Below, piece after piece: positions 42,511-64,000 of a DNA stretch of 64,000 bases. The translations under genes and the position numbers were made by a program. Below the pieces are notes generated by a model. It worked only from the letters and a program-made list of their open reading frames with translations. It made no database searches and was not told the DNA's origin. The DNA is from Salvelinus alpinus (Eukaryota; Chordata; Actinopteri; Salmoniformes; Salmonidae): the NCBI RefSeq assembly GCF_045679555.1, contig NC_092090.1, positions 28,327,702 to 28,391,701 of the forward strand. Direction: 5' to 3'. The first letter of the stretch is position 1. The number at the start of each line of letters is the position of its first letter.

Positions 42511-42949
42511 CCGTCAAGCATAGTAGTCCCAAGCCATTGTTACTGATGAACTCTTGTACGAGTAAAGTCTTGTTTGTTACAGAATGCGCATTAAACTGTG
42601 CCAGTCTTAAAGGGGCTAGAGTGAGAGGCAGAATATGGACTTTTTTTAACTGTCTGCAGAAGGTCAGAATCTGCACTGCATAGAGGGGGAAGAGAGGGAG
42701 GCGTACAGTTCTGTATGGACTATTTTGGCTCATGAATGCATTTCCTACCACCTCTCCATCCTCGATGTTTGAGCTTTTCCATAGGATTCCAAGTTGAAGA
42801 GGTCCTTTTTTGAGTTCGTTACTCAGGATTTGTTTAATCTTCTTCAAACTATGAAGGAATCTTCCTAAGTAAAATATGCCAATGTGCCCCATTCCTGTAC
42901 TTTGTAGTCCTTTGTAGTCATCCAGGAGATAATAGGTGAAACTCTTCAA
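42511..42949 (-). mobile_element. LINE 5' fragment (start of endonuclease domain)
   Basis: The 153-codon minus frame ends in RLAQFNAHSVTNKTLLVQEF then ISNNGLGLLCLT, the usual opening of a LINE apurinic endonuclease. It is cut off where the hAT end begins at 42510, so that insertion or rearrangement truncated it. It is not a host gene. Confidence 0.65.
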
Positions 42950-45900
42950 TGCAGGTATTCAAAAGAAAACAATCAGCTAGCTTTACTTTGTTGATGCAAT
43001 TTTTTGTCTGATTTCAACATTGAGGTAAAAAATTATTGGATAAAAAATATCAATACCTGATTAGCTACTCAAAAGAAAAATGCACGTTAAAAAACACTTA
43101 AAACAATAAATTACAACGAAAATAGCAGAGTAATCAGCCTAGGCTGCCATAAGGGCGCCATGGCAACAATGCCTTGATTCTCTGTCAAGTGTACAGAGAA
43201 TAACATCAGCATACACAATTAATGCTATTCTGAGTGTAGAGAGGTTTATATTTGTCATACAAACTGAATTGCCTGACTTTGCTTTTAAAGTAGTGAACAG
43301 AATCATTGTTGAACAGGAAATGTGCTGCTTTTGATTTTGAGGTATTCCCCCTCTGAAGTCCAGAACAAAGGCTGTGAAGGCCTGAGGTTGGTCAGTCAGC
43401 AGGCCTGGAATTCAGGAGCGGTTGGTTGTGACAGAACAGAGCCTCGAGCTAACATGGATTGGGAAAATGTTTATCAGGGCCAGTGCAGAAAATGAAGGTC
43501 AGCACAGGGTTGAGATAGAAAGCATACAAACTGACCTGCTGGACTAGAGTGTTGGGATGGTTCCAAGGACAGGTTCAGTGGCAGAGACCACCTTAATATA
43601 ATTTAAAAGATGTATACTCACCAAAATGTATTTACTTCTGCTGGTTGGTTGTTCTGTGTAATGGATAATGGATAGGCATTGCATTGGGCAGGATTTCAGG
43701 AACTGGAAGTAGATAATTTAACTACTGTTATCCCCTCAGGCCATCTCTCTTTCAGACTGTATTGGTGAATGAGTGGGCAGGTAGATTTCACTGGTAAAAT
43801 ATGTACTTACAATAAAGCTCATCCAGGGTCAGACGCGGAGGAGGACGTGTGAGGTTCTTACCAAGCCTCCTAAAATACACCTCAACCCATCCAGATAAAT
43901 CACACTCAATGTCATTGTAATCTGTTATGACTAACTGAGACATGCTCAGGTATAATTCAGTTTGGATGTGTACTGTACTGTATATGTGTAGGCATAAACA
44001 GCAGAACAGTCTGTCCCCAACTGGGCAGCCGAGCTGAGCGCTTCTGAACAGTCATGTTCAGTTCAGTCTTCGTGAGGAAGAACTCTGGTGTTGGTTGACA
44101 GCTCCAGGAGTTGGGGCACAAAGCACTCTTTATGTGTGTGTGTGAGGGTACCGCCCTGTTACTCAGGGAGCTCTGTGTGTGCGGTATAGCTGGAGCCCCA
44201 GGGACACACTGTGAGGTGAGATCTGTTACACCATACAAAGGAAGCCTTCCCTCTGGAGCACAGAGATCCCTCCACCACCAGGAGCCCAGGCTGAAATATG
44301 CACACAACAGAATGACCTCATACCCAACATGATTCTATGGTTACAGACACGTTAGTCTGTGGTGTTATATCTAAAAGTGAACCAATGAAATGTGTTAGAT
44401 GTTAAATAGTTAACTAGTTAAATATCAGGGTGTGACCTCTGACCTGTTAAAATCAATTTGCATAACTGCCCTCTAAGACCATCAACAACGTCACCGTGCT
44501 GGAGCGATAGAACGCCAACTGAAGGCTCAAGTCGATTTACTCTTCACTTCAAAATCACATGGCTTGAATAAATGACAGAGAGGCGGCCACGGGCCCGTGA
44601 GACTAAACAAGCCACAGCTGTCTGTCTGGTAGTTTGGCAGAAATCAAGTCAAAAAGTTGATTGTCGTGGGGGTCAGAAAAACCAGGCCTGGATGTCTCAG
44701 AGATGTGACTGACAATATCACTGCCACCCCTGGCAGACTGGGATCCACAATGCCAGGGACCACCCAGAGCCTCAGGCCCCCAGCCCCACTGTTCCCACTG
44801 TCCCCCTAGCTTTTATACTAGTCAGCAGTATGATGACGAGGAGCAATGCCTGCCCACGCACTTAGACTAACCTTTATATAACTCTAGTAGCCATGGGAAA
44901 TATGGAACAGGGCCTGACTAAATGGCCCCTTTTTACAGCTGTAGGCCGAGGGTCCGCCATGTGAGGGATGTCAATAGCAGATTCAGACTGGAGACCAACT
45001 GAGAAAATGAGAGGGCCAACATCTAGGTTATAAGAGGGCAATCTGTGAGTTTGCTTTGCAAATATTTCAGGAGTAATATTTGCCTTAGAAATTAAATATC
45101 CCATGGAAAGTGTGTTGAGATATGAGATCATATTTGATCAATGGCATTCCTGCAAAGTTCAAGTGACTAGCAAACATAACTGTCGAACTGCAGGGTGAAC
45201 TTCTCCTCAGAATTAAGTTTTCATGGTACGTGTTACACATGCAGAAATGTGTCGTACATACAGTATTGACTTCAAAATATTCCAGGTTTGTTCTGGCCCT
45301 CATTGTTAAGCACATAGCTTAACAACAGGAATTCAACTAATCTCTCAAGTGATGATGAGGTATAGACAAACACGAACCCCAGCTGGCTAATAGCCAGTTA
45401 ACACAGATCCACTCCCAGGTCCTACTTTCTGTCACCTCTGTGAACTTGGGAATGTGTGTACAGACTGGAGGAGTGACGTTGCCTTGGCGACCGTGGTGTT
45501 GGGGAGGTTGAGGGGCAGCTCTTAAACAGGCCTCGGTGAGAATGACTGACAGGTCAACCAATAAAGCATGCAGGGGGAATGTGGGGGAATGCAGTAGGCA
45601 TTGTTCTTGAAACATCTCAGGAACATGCTCTGAACTGGCAGTCGTATTCATGTTCAAAATTCATGGTTTCAATGGAACAGTTTGAGCTGCATTCCTGAAT
45701 GTAACTTGAAAAGTGCATGGGTCCTAGAATGGGTTGGTAGGCTATTCGGCAGACTACTTACTCAAATACTTTTCTCCCTGAACAAGCAGGTGCAAATATA
45801 AATCAGAAACATTTTTTCTCTTTTTTCTCTCTCTCAAACTCCAAAATGATATCAAAACTCGCTTGTTATATTCTGTGCCACTGAGCCTGAAATAACTCAG

Positions 45901-46080
45901 GCTAAGTTATGATTGAAGTATAGAGTTGTTGCCAAGCAACAGGATTGCTTAGCCCATCACAGTGTCTTGGGTCCCTTGGTTTTTCTCTTTGTGCTCTTTG
46001 GCACTCAATAAATTATAACCAGGAGCAGTTTGGTACAGAGAAAAATAGTACTTCTAGGTTGGTTGAAACAAACATCACAT
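42950..46080. other. Intergenic, nothing recognised
   Basis: No coding sequence with a recognisable domain and no named repeat. Confidence 0.4.
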
Positions 46081-46650
46081 ATTCTTGCATACAGTATTAT
46101 GGAAAAAGCATGTGCGCAGCAAAGTCATCTGTAATGTACTTGCTGGTCTTATGATGAGACATACACTGAGTGTACAAAACATTAGGAACATTAGTAACAC
46201 TTGAATTGGCAAGACAAAATATGTAAGTGCCTTTGAACGGGGTATGTTAGTAGGTGCCAGGCACACCGATTTCAGTGTGTCAAGAACTGTAAAACTGCTG
46301 GGTTTTTCACACTTAACAGTTTCCTGTGTGTATCAAAAATGGTCCACCACCCAAAGGACATCCAGCCAACTTGACACAACTGTGGGAAGCATTTGAGTCA
46401 ACATGGGCCAGCATCCGCGTGGAACACTTTCGACACCTTGTAGAGTCCATGTCCGATGAATTGAGGCTGTTCTGAGGGCTAAAGGGGGTGCAACTCAATA
46501 TTAGGAAGGTGTTCTTAATCGTTTGTACACTGTATTCTTGCATACAACATCATGGTAATGTACTTGCTGGATTTATGATGAGACATATTCGTGCATTGCA
46601 CAGCAAAGTAATCTGTAATGTACAAGCAGAAATTATGATGAGACATGGTT
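46081..46650. repeat. Degenerate tandem repeat split by a Tc1-type relic
   Basis: A unit of about 80 bp (TTCTTGCATACA ... GTAATGTACTTGCTGG ... TTATGATGAGACATA) occurs at 46081-46160, 46533-46590 and in part at 46591-46645. A Tc1-type relic (46160-46532) lies between the first and second copies. Confidence 0.6.
46160..46532. mobile_element. Tc1/mariner-like non-autonomous relic, copy 2
   Basis: Starts ATACACTGAGTGTACAAAAC and ends GTTTGTACACTGTA. Shares AGTGCCTTTGAACGGGGTAT and CCAAAGGACATCCAGCCAAC with 37516-38010 but lacks about 120 bp near its left end. Confidence 0.7.
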
Positions 46651-46659
46651 TGTTTGAAA

Positions 46660-47111
46660 TTCACAGAGTATTTTGTTTAATGGAGTTTTAGCCACATATC
46701 ACAGAGCTTAATGATGATTAAACTGTCTCATATTGAGGGGCCTGCATATCACATGATGTTTTCCAGATGTATTTCTGCCTGCTGTTTGTTTTTCTCTGAG
46801 TATGGATGCTACTTAACAGTGTGATGTCTGGGGATTTGTGGGGATGGAAAATATAGGAGATAGATTGACCTCTGACCCTGTGTTCCAGGGAATAAGCACA
46901 GCAGTGATTTGCTCTGAGGCTGGTTTGGTTTACACTGGGCCAAATATGGGGTCCTCTAATGCCATCTAGTGATGGTTTGGACATAAAGGAACACTTTCAT
47001 TCCCCTATGAGTAAAACTCATTGGATTTATTGAGTGTGAATGACACATTCTATAATTTTGAAAGTGGTTTCCATTATTCATACATAAATGCATCATTATC
47101 CTTGAGGGTTG
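46660..47111. other. Intergenic, nothing recognised
   Basis: Between the tandem repeat and the LTR-like element. No feature supported. Confidence 0.4.
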
Positions 47112-47115
47112 TCTG

Positions 47116-48514
47116 TGTCATGATGCTGGCCTGGGGGTAGGTTTATGACAGTCATAAATACCTCTCCCCCCTTTGTTCCTCTCTCTACCCTACTGATGTG
47201 ACTATTGAAAATCCCTTGGTTAACATAGAGATTCTGGGAACATCCGAAGGTGGGGGGAAATTAACCATATTTTGGTAATCCAACCAGTTGAACATATGCG
47301 TTGGTACTTAAGGAATATGTTGTCAGTTCGGTTGTCATCTGAGACATTCTCATCAATGATAGGATGACATAAACGGTACAGTGAAAGTCTACACATTATA
47401 GTTATCAGATTCACATGGAATTGTTGTGGAATTTAAATGTTTGAATATGAAATTATTTGTGAGGGGATGAAATGTGATTTTAGCTTCTAAAATGTGAGAA
47501 TTGGGTTTTCATGAGTGAATTAGGCCCGACTCAGTGGCCCGCCCACGTGAAGAGACATTGGTTATATACTATGAAACACACCCTCCTCTCCCTTCCTATA
47601 TAAAGCCTTGTCGACAATATAACTTCCTGTTCCGGGTACATTAGGATGACGATCCGATGTCAGAAGGGTTCAGATAATAACTACAGAACGAAGCCAACCT
47701 CAGCGTGTGCTTTGGTTGCGAATGGTTTGAACTTTGAACTCTTAATCGCTACAGAAGGGATACCTCCTAGCCGTTGAGTTAGCAACAGCAGCTGCAAACG
47801 TGGGCTAGGAAAGAACAGACAGAGTATCCCGTCTACCAAACAACGACTTTACTACAACGTATCCAATTTACCACCAGAGACATTCTTCCGAGGACAGGAA
47901 GATCTCTGTTGGCCAACACGACCAGCATCTACGACCAACCTACCGAAGCGCAGCTCAGAGTAAATATTTATTGCATTTTCCTTTTCCAAATGGGCGGTAA
48001 TTTAGAATGCATAAGATTCTGTATTTACGATAGAGACATCGCTTCTCCCTTTGTTCTTCAGTCTTCCCGCTCTTTCACTCAAACCCAACCCACTTTCCTT
48101 TGTGTAACCAGCTGTCATATCTGTTCCGTCCACTAGGGACGTTTTCCTTTATGACATAATTTGTAATCAAGGTATGATTCATTCTGTGTATATGTAATTC
48201 TGTGTGATTAGTTAGGTATTTAGTAAATAAATAATTAAACCCAATTTTGTATTGCTGATTCAACTTGTTAGCCAGGGTTCGTGAAGATAACCAAGAATTT
48301 ACAACTTTCAGATGAGACTGAAATAAGGACGATTAATATTGACTGCTATTGATGTAAAATATTACTAGGTCTTTAAGAGTTTATTCGGAAGATAACTGCT
48401 CTATAAATATTATTTTGTGGTGCCCCGATCAATCAGGTAATATTAATTACAGAGAAAGGATTTTATAGAATAGCATGTCATATCACTTAATCCAGCATAG
48501 CCAAAGACACGACA
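47116..48514 (+). mobile_element. Solo LTR-like element, 1.4 kb
   Basis: Begins TGTCATGATG and ends CACGACA, with 4-bp flanks TCTG on both sides (47112-47115 and 48515-48518). Internal order suits an LTR: a TATA-like CCTATATAAAGCC (about 47596), then AATAAATAATTAAACCC (about 48227). No gag, pol or env frame is present. Confidence 0.55.
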
Positions 48515-48585
48515 TCTGCAAACTTCTGAACAGAATGCAGGCTAGATTCAACTAAGGACACAGACAATAGATTGGTGTAAAGATG

Positions 48586-48591
48586 TTTATT
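48586..48591 (-). terminator. gpi: gpi polyadenylation signal
   Basis: AATAAA on the minus strand about 590 bp after the gpi stop codon. Confidence 0.6.
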
Positions 48592-48696
48592 AAAAGCTTT
48601 ACTCCCCATAAGTGGAGTGGGATAGTCTGGGATGTAGTTTTACACACCCCTCCACAGGCTCACTCTACAGTAGCGTTCCCCTTTACAGTGGTAAAC

Positions 48697-48985
48697 CCAT
48701 AACTATAAACTGGGTGGTTCAAACCCTGAATGCTGATTGGCTGACAGCCGTGATATATCAGATAGTATACCACGGGTATGACAAAACATTTATTTTTACC
48801 CTTCTAATTACATTGGTAACCAGTTTATAATAGCAATAAGGCACCTCAGGGATTTGTGGTATATGACCAATAAACCACGACTAAGGGCTGTGTCCAGGCA
48901 CTCCGCGTTGCGTATTGCCTAAGAAGAGCCCTTAGCCGTGGTATATTGGCCATATACCACACCGACTCGGACCTTATTGCTTAAA
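48697..48985. repeat. Interspersed palindromic repeat in the gpi 3' UTR
   Basis: Starts ATAACTATAAACTGGGTGGT, includes GAATGCTGATTGGCTGACAG and TATACCACGGGTATGACAAA, and ends GGCCATATACCACACCGACT ... CTTATTGCTTAA. Contains inverted pieces (CACGACTAAGGGCTGTG / GAGCCCTTAGCCGTGG). Familiar as a common salmonid repeat; class unknown. Confidence 0.65.
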
Positions 48986-49181
48986 CATACAACAGTACGT
49001 AAAATACAGTCCGATGTCACAACAAACAGAGAGGACGCAGACAGATGATTACAGACATAGAAAGTGCTTCTACTCCTCTGCACGGTGACTGATGCTGCAG
49101 TGAGTCTACCTTCACTACAGCCCAGACACCCCCGTCAGCAGGGGGGCAGGACAGGGAGGATGGATGACGGTGGTGGGCAGG

Positions 49182-59640
<10,459 letters not shown>

Positions 59641-60440
59641 GGTGTCGAGATGTGTTGGGCGCGGTCCTTTCAGCTCAACCACCCTGGCTGAGTGAAGAGG
59701 AGAGGCTTTTGAAGGGCAACCAACCCGCTACACTCGCCCCTCCTATAATAACACGATACTTCGGGTCATGCAGCACAGCCACAAATACTGTATCAGTAAT
59801 GCAGCGATGACAAAAAAAAGTCACACTGTCAATTATAAAATGGAGTGACAACAGTATCATTGAATAATTGAATACAACTTCTAAAGTTACATAAACGTCA
59901 GTGCACACCATTAAAATCTAATTAATAAACTCTAATTGCCTCCAGATTTGATAATTTTTTTTTGAAATTATGTTTTTAAACATAGGAACAAGGGAAATAT
60001 CAAATCATGCTGAATATTGTAGCTCCGGATGATAATTATATTATTAGAACAGCATCAATGTGTGGACCACCTAAGTGCGTCTCGTCCAGTGGGAGACATG
60101 TTACGCTTCGAACACACCGACTGCTTCATTGCGTTTCGATACACCAGAAGTACATTCATTTCCAATGGAACGCTGCGTTTGCCTTGCAGCATTGCGTTGC
60201 AGAGGCAGTAGCAGTGCGTTCCGTGTGTATCGGAAATTGTATGCGTAGACTTACTTGACAGAAAGTAGCAAAATGTGAATGTTTAATTTTTGTTGCACAC
60301 ATATCCAGTAAAAAAATAAAAACAGTTTGACTGGAGAATTTCTTTACATTTTTTATTCATTTATTTGCCAAGTATATTATTTATTCGATGACATCCACAA
60401 ATTAATTGTGAGAGCCTATAATATAATTTCCCTCAAATGC
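59641..60440. promoter_or_regulatory. gpi: Presumed gpi promoter and 5' UTR, shared flank with the Harbinger element
   Basis: Immediately upstream of the gpi ATG is a GC-moderate 5' UTR (about 59641-59750), then AT-rich sequence. The Harbinger transposase reads away from gpi from about 60500, so the interval may be bidirectional (inference). No defined motif assigned. Confidence 0.35.
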
Positions 60441-60638
60441 AGTTTTGGAGCGAAATGCAATAACAAATAGTCAAGATAGCAGCGTAGGCTCTTTCAACAA
60501 TGAGACCAACTTTGAGGAAGGTGGTCTTGATCACGCTGTTGGGCCGGGACCAGCCCCGCCGAAAGAGCAGGTCTGTGTGGTTCCAGAGATGGTTCAAGTC
60601 CCGAAAGCAGACTCCACCGTCTCATTCAAGAGCTTTGA

Positions 60639-62385
60639 ATGTTTGGAGAGGAATTCCGAAGTTACTTTCGTCTGGACCGAAGCCAGTTTGATCACCTGCT
60701 CCAGATGGTTGGAGCCAGGATCGCCCGGATGGATACCAACTACCGGGAGTCCATCAGCCCAGTTGAACGCCTGGCGATTTGTCTCCGGTAAGCTACATTC
60801 TAGTACATTTTTAAAGCCTTTGATACCATCATTGATTGATACATTATTTTTATGTGCAACCTAGCTAGCTAAAGGGCTCTCTAGTTAATAGTCCCTATTT
60901 GATATCAGATGTACTTTTACAGAATGTTCATTAGGACTATAACTTTTCCCAAAGTTGGTCTATAATCCTTTTTTAATTATGCAATGTTACCAAATGAAAA
61001 TAAAGTTGAGGTGCCTTCTGCCCTGATGAAGGTAGGCTAGTCTTCTCCAGGACCCATTGTTGTTCAAGACAGTTACAGTCATTCATTACATTCTTATTGG
61101 ACTCACATACTCTTAGAGAAAAAGTGTCCTTCTGCTTTCTCCATAGGATAACCATTTTTGGTTCCAGGTATAACCCTTTGGGGGAAATGTTATACATGGA
61201 ACCAAAAGGGGTACTACCTGGAACCAAAAAGGGATCTCCTATGGGGACAGCCGGAGAACCCTTAAGTAGATAGTACCATTCTTTCTAAGAGTAGAGTTGG
61301 CATGGGCTACAGTTTATTGATATAGTCATAGACTGAATTGTAGTGTTTCAAGGCATTGTTAATGATGGTTGATGAGTATTACAATATAATTAGTAGAGCA
61401 TAATATACTGTAATGAGGTAGATATGAGTAGATATAATGTGGGTGGAATTCAATTTACACACAATATTGATAATTATATTTTAGATTCTTGGCGACAGGG
61501 GAATCCTACAGGACCATTGGATTCAGCTTCCGAGTTGGACAGTCCACGGTGGCAGGCATTGTCCTCTCTGTGGCACAAGCCATTTGGGACTGTCTGGTTG
61601 GTGAATACATGCCTGTCCCCAAGGAGGAAGACTGGAGGGCCATCGCTGCCGAGTTCCTGGAGAGGTGGAATTTCCCCAACTGTCTTGGCTCCATTGACGG
61701 GAAACATGTAGTAATCCAGGCTCCACCGTGCTCAGGTTCGCAATTCTACAACTACAAGGGTACATATTCAGTTATACTCTTGGCTGTAGTAGATGCCATC
61801 TACTGTTTCCATGTTGTCGATGTTGGTGCTTACGGCAAGGGAAGTGATGGCGGGACCCTCCGGGACTCTGCCTTCGGCCAGGCACTTCAGGATGGCACCC
61901 TGGAGATTCCACCACCTGCATCACTCCCTGGAGCTGAAGACCTGGGACCTGTTCCCCACATCTTCGTCGGCGACGAGGCCTTCCCTTTAAGACCCAACCT
62001 CATGAGGCCCTACGCTGGACGCCAGCTGCCATTGCCAAAGCCTGTAAGGATCTTTAACAAACGATTGTCCAGGGCAAGGTTAGTTGTTGAATGCACCTTT
62101 GGGATTCTGGCAGCCCGGTGGAGAATGTATTGGAGAGTGCTTGGTCTCAGCCCCTCAAATGTCAATGCCTGCGTGAAGGCTACATGTGTTCTCTATAACT
62201 ACCCGCGGAGGTCATTCCAGGAGCCGCTCCGGATGGAGATGGGCACGCCAAATGGTCACCTACCTGATGTCACCAGGGCAGGTGCCAACAACGCCCCCAG
62301 ACAGGCACTCCAGGTGAGGGAGAAGCTGACCACCTACTTCTCATCGCCAGCAGGTGAAGTCCCATGGCAGTATGCCGTGGAGTGA
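60639..62385 (+). CDS. Spliced ORF of the Harbinger transposase (DDE part)
   Basis: Exons 60639-60787 and 61485-62385; 349 residues. It opens MFGEEFRSYFRLDRSQFDHL, continues with RESISPVERLAICLRFLATG across the splice, and ends VPWQYAVE. The ATG follows the TGA directly, so use of this start is uncertain. If translated it would give a nuclease lacking about the first 60 residues of its relatives. It would act in the nucleus, cutting element ends to leave 3-bp (TTA/TAA-type) duplications, as the family does. Confidence 0.65.
61109..61292. mobile_element. Small MITE inside the Harbinger intron
   Basis: Ends ACTCTTAG and CTAAGAGT. The interior is an inverted pair, GATAACCATTTTTGGTTCCA and GGAACCAAAAAGGGATCTCC. 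It matches a repeat I recall as very common in salmonids. It lies between the two transposase exons. Confidence 0.7.
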
Positions 62386-63698
62386 AACTGCTCTTTTAAG
62401 AGCCCCCTAACACAAAGGTTATTTTAAGAACCATCCACCGTTGTCCATAAAGTTGCATTTTTCCCCCAGATTACTTTATGTATCATTGTCTCTCTTCCTT
62501 TGGAAGTTATATTTAAGTGAAATTTGGGAGTAAAGACCACACCTTAATAACCCCTTCCCTCTCCCATTAACGTCAGTATTATACACACCTGGCATGGTAC
62601 ATCAGGTGAGCAGGAGCACTTAAGGTTATACGACATACAGTTAGTATGATAACAAAGGGAAAGGGTAACCTAGGGTCCATACAAATAGTACAGTTTACCA
62701 CCATGTTCACTGGCCTGACAAAATACAGGTGGAAAAAAAACAAATTAGGAAGAGAATGTTTTTACTTTCATCAAGAAATAAGCAGATTAAGTCTAAATGA
62801 GATATTAATAAACAACTGAAACAACTGAAACAACTGACTATGAAAACATTATTTAATTAGTATTCAAGTACAGGAAAGGACATGACAGCTATGTGTGTTG
62901 TAAAAATAAAAATAAAAATAGAACTATTAAAAGAGGTGTGTATGTGCGTGTAAAAAATTAATAAAATGAATGTGGAGCCTGTAATCTGTAAGAGAACAAC
63001 AAGAGCATGTATTTTTGGCACAACTGCAGACCGATACAGGGACTACTCATAAAGCCTAGACGTAGTAGGGGAACTTCAGACATGGCCATAAAGAGAGGGC
63101 AGGGCACTGGAGATCTGATGTACAGAGAGGAGTGGAGAAGAGGTGTGTGTCTCTGTAAAAAATAAAATAATGTGTAACCATAACACAGCTAAACAAACAA
63201 ATGGCCCTTGGACGTCATGGACCAGTCGATGGAACATAACTTCACAAACAGTTTCAACACTCTGGTTTTCAAGTGGTTTTAAATGAAAGAAATATATTCA
63301 CCTTTAGTCTCGTAAGAGACCAACAAGAGCATCTGTGAATTCTCCGGTGTGTGAGTTTCAATTCTGTCAATTCAGAAATCTATGTAACACTAATAATGAA
63401 TGCTATCCTAAGACTTTATAAACAAATGACTTTATGAATTGACTGAATTTAAACGGAACTTACGTGTGTGAAAAGAAAGGTACAATGAGGGAGGTCAAAA
63501 CAACAACCAGACAACTCCTCTCCTCTTCCTGTCCTTCCTGTGAGCTGGCCGGCTAAATTGACTCCATTTCTGAAAGGGAAGAGAAAAACAACACATACAA
63601 GCTTAACATAATGACACCATAAAAGGTGAGATTTATGTTAACTAAATACTGCTTGTATAGTGTAGTTAGTGGCATAAATATAGTAACAGTGTGGTAAA
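62386..63698. other. Downstream of the Harbinger transposase, nothing recognised
   Basis: AT-rich. No coding domain and no clear terminal repeat of the Harbinger element. Confidence 0.4.
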
Positions 63699-64000
63699 TG
63701 TAACGGTTTTCTTCCAGGGGTGAAGGAGAGGACCAAAGTGCAGCGCGGCTAGTGTTAAACATGTTTAATAAAGAACAAGTGAAACACTACAAACAACAAT
63801 ACAAAATAACAAATGTGCAAAAACCGAGACAGACCTATCTGGTGCAGACAATCACAGAGACAGGAAACAAACACCCACAAAATCCCAACACAAAACAAGC
63901 CTCCTATATATGATTCTCAATCAGGGACAACGATTACCATCTGCCTCTGATTGAGAACCATATTAGGCTGGACATAGAAACAGACAAACTAGACACACAA
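63699..64000 (-). mobile_element. Solo LTR-like element, copy 3, cut by the window edge
   Basis: Begins TGTAACGG and contains GAGGACCAAAGTGCAGCG, TTTAATAAAG and the shared hairpin at about 63905-63964. Same orientation as 52514-52902. Confidence 0.7.

Larger units (their letters stand above)
60500..62385 (+). mobile_element. PIF/Harbinger transposase gene, two exons, N-terminus disrupted
   Basis: Exon 2 (61485-62385) and the end of exon 1 (to 60787, donor CG|gtaagc, acceptor ttttag) join in frame. From ATG 60639 the spliced frame is 349 residues without a stop. It carries the DDE nuclease core of the family: Asp121 in SIDGKHVV, Asp162 in VVDVGAYGKGSDGG, Glu252 in VVECTFGIL (residue choice from the family pattern). 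Upstream, 60500-60600 encodes a typical family N-terminus (RRKSRSVWFQRWFKSR) in a different frame, and the linking frame has a TGA at 60636-60638. So the full-length protein is broken while the catalytic part is intact. No partner Myb/SANT gene and no terminal repeats were identified. Confidence 0.85.

Noticed and set aside
42488-42949. 153-codon minus frame as a possible host gene
   Set aside because: Its C-terminal part matches the start of a LINE endonuclease and it stops at a transposon junction.
47909-48136. 75-codon plus frame
   Set aside because: Falls inside the solo LTR-like element and has no recognisable domain.
59641-59682. In-frame extension of gpi upstream of ATG 59640
   Set aside because: It would begin at GTG; the ATG has CACCATGG context and gives the normal vertebrate length.

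Overview
The window is vertebrate nuclear DNA. It has intron-containing genes with GT-AG splice sites, CA/GT microsatellites and very dense interspersed repeats. Three repeat types point to a salmonid fish (Oncorhynchus/Salmo/Salvelinus group): HpaI-type and tRNA-Leu-like SINEs that share a 3' tail with an RSg-1-like LINE, many Tc1-like remnants, and many short hAT-type elements. The family names come from memory, not from a search.

Five protein-coding loci are readable. (1) 1-873, minus: an intact single-coding-exon arylamine N-acetyltransferase. (2) 4090-5993, plus: an SDR42E-type short-chain dehydrogenase in two coding exons. Its 3' end is broken; the tail continues in another frame with two further stops up to 6075. 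(3) 8496-36045, plus: wtip, a Zyxin/Ajuba-class three-LIM protein in eight coding exons (717 codons), with a 13.8-kb first intron and an N-terminal half full of SPRSS repeats. (4) 49182-59640, minus: gpi, glucose-6-phosphate isomerase, complete in 18 exons (553 codons). wtip and gpi face each other tail to tail; the human orthologues are also close together on chromosome 19q13, which supports the wtip name. (5) 60500-62385, plus: a two-exon PIF/Harbinger transposase just upstream of gpi, with an intact DDE core but a broken N-terminal part.

The remainder is mostly transposon material. Target-site duplications (TSDs) read directly from the sequence bound several hAT-type elements: 4444-4631, 12991-14918, 18501-19459, 31490-31831 and 34783-35810 with exact 8-bp TSDs, and 19952-21935 with 7 of 8 bases. 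There are also three related TG...CA elements (34123-34608, 52514-52902, 63699 to the edge) and a longer TG...CA element (47116-48514), all of which look like solo LTRs. Nested insertions are common. A solo LTR-like element splits a SINE in wtip intron 7, a GC-rich element splits a SINE just before wtip exon 2, a SINE sits inside a long-inverted-repeat MITE at 6.7-7.1 kb, and Tc1 sequence sits inside hAT termini at two loci.

No prokaryotic-type system is present, and I see no wholly new gene system. The least ordinary signals are the fold-back tandem array inside the 12991-14918 hAT element, the hAT+Tc1 compound at two loci, the decaying SDR42E gene, the SPRSS array of wtip and the largely intact Harbinger transposase.
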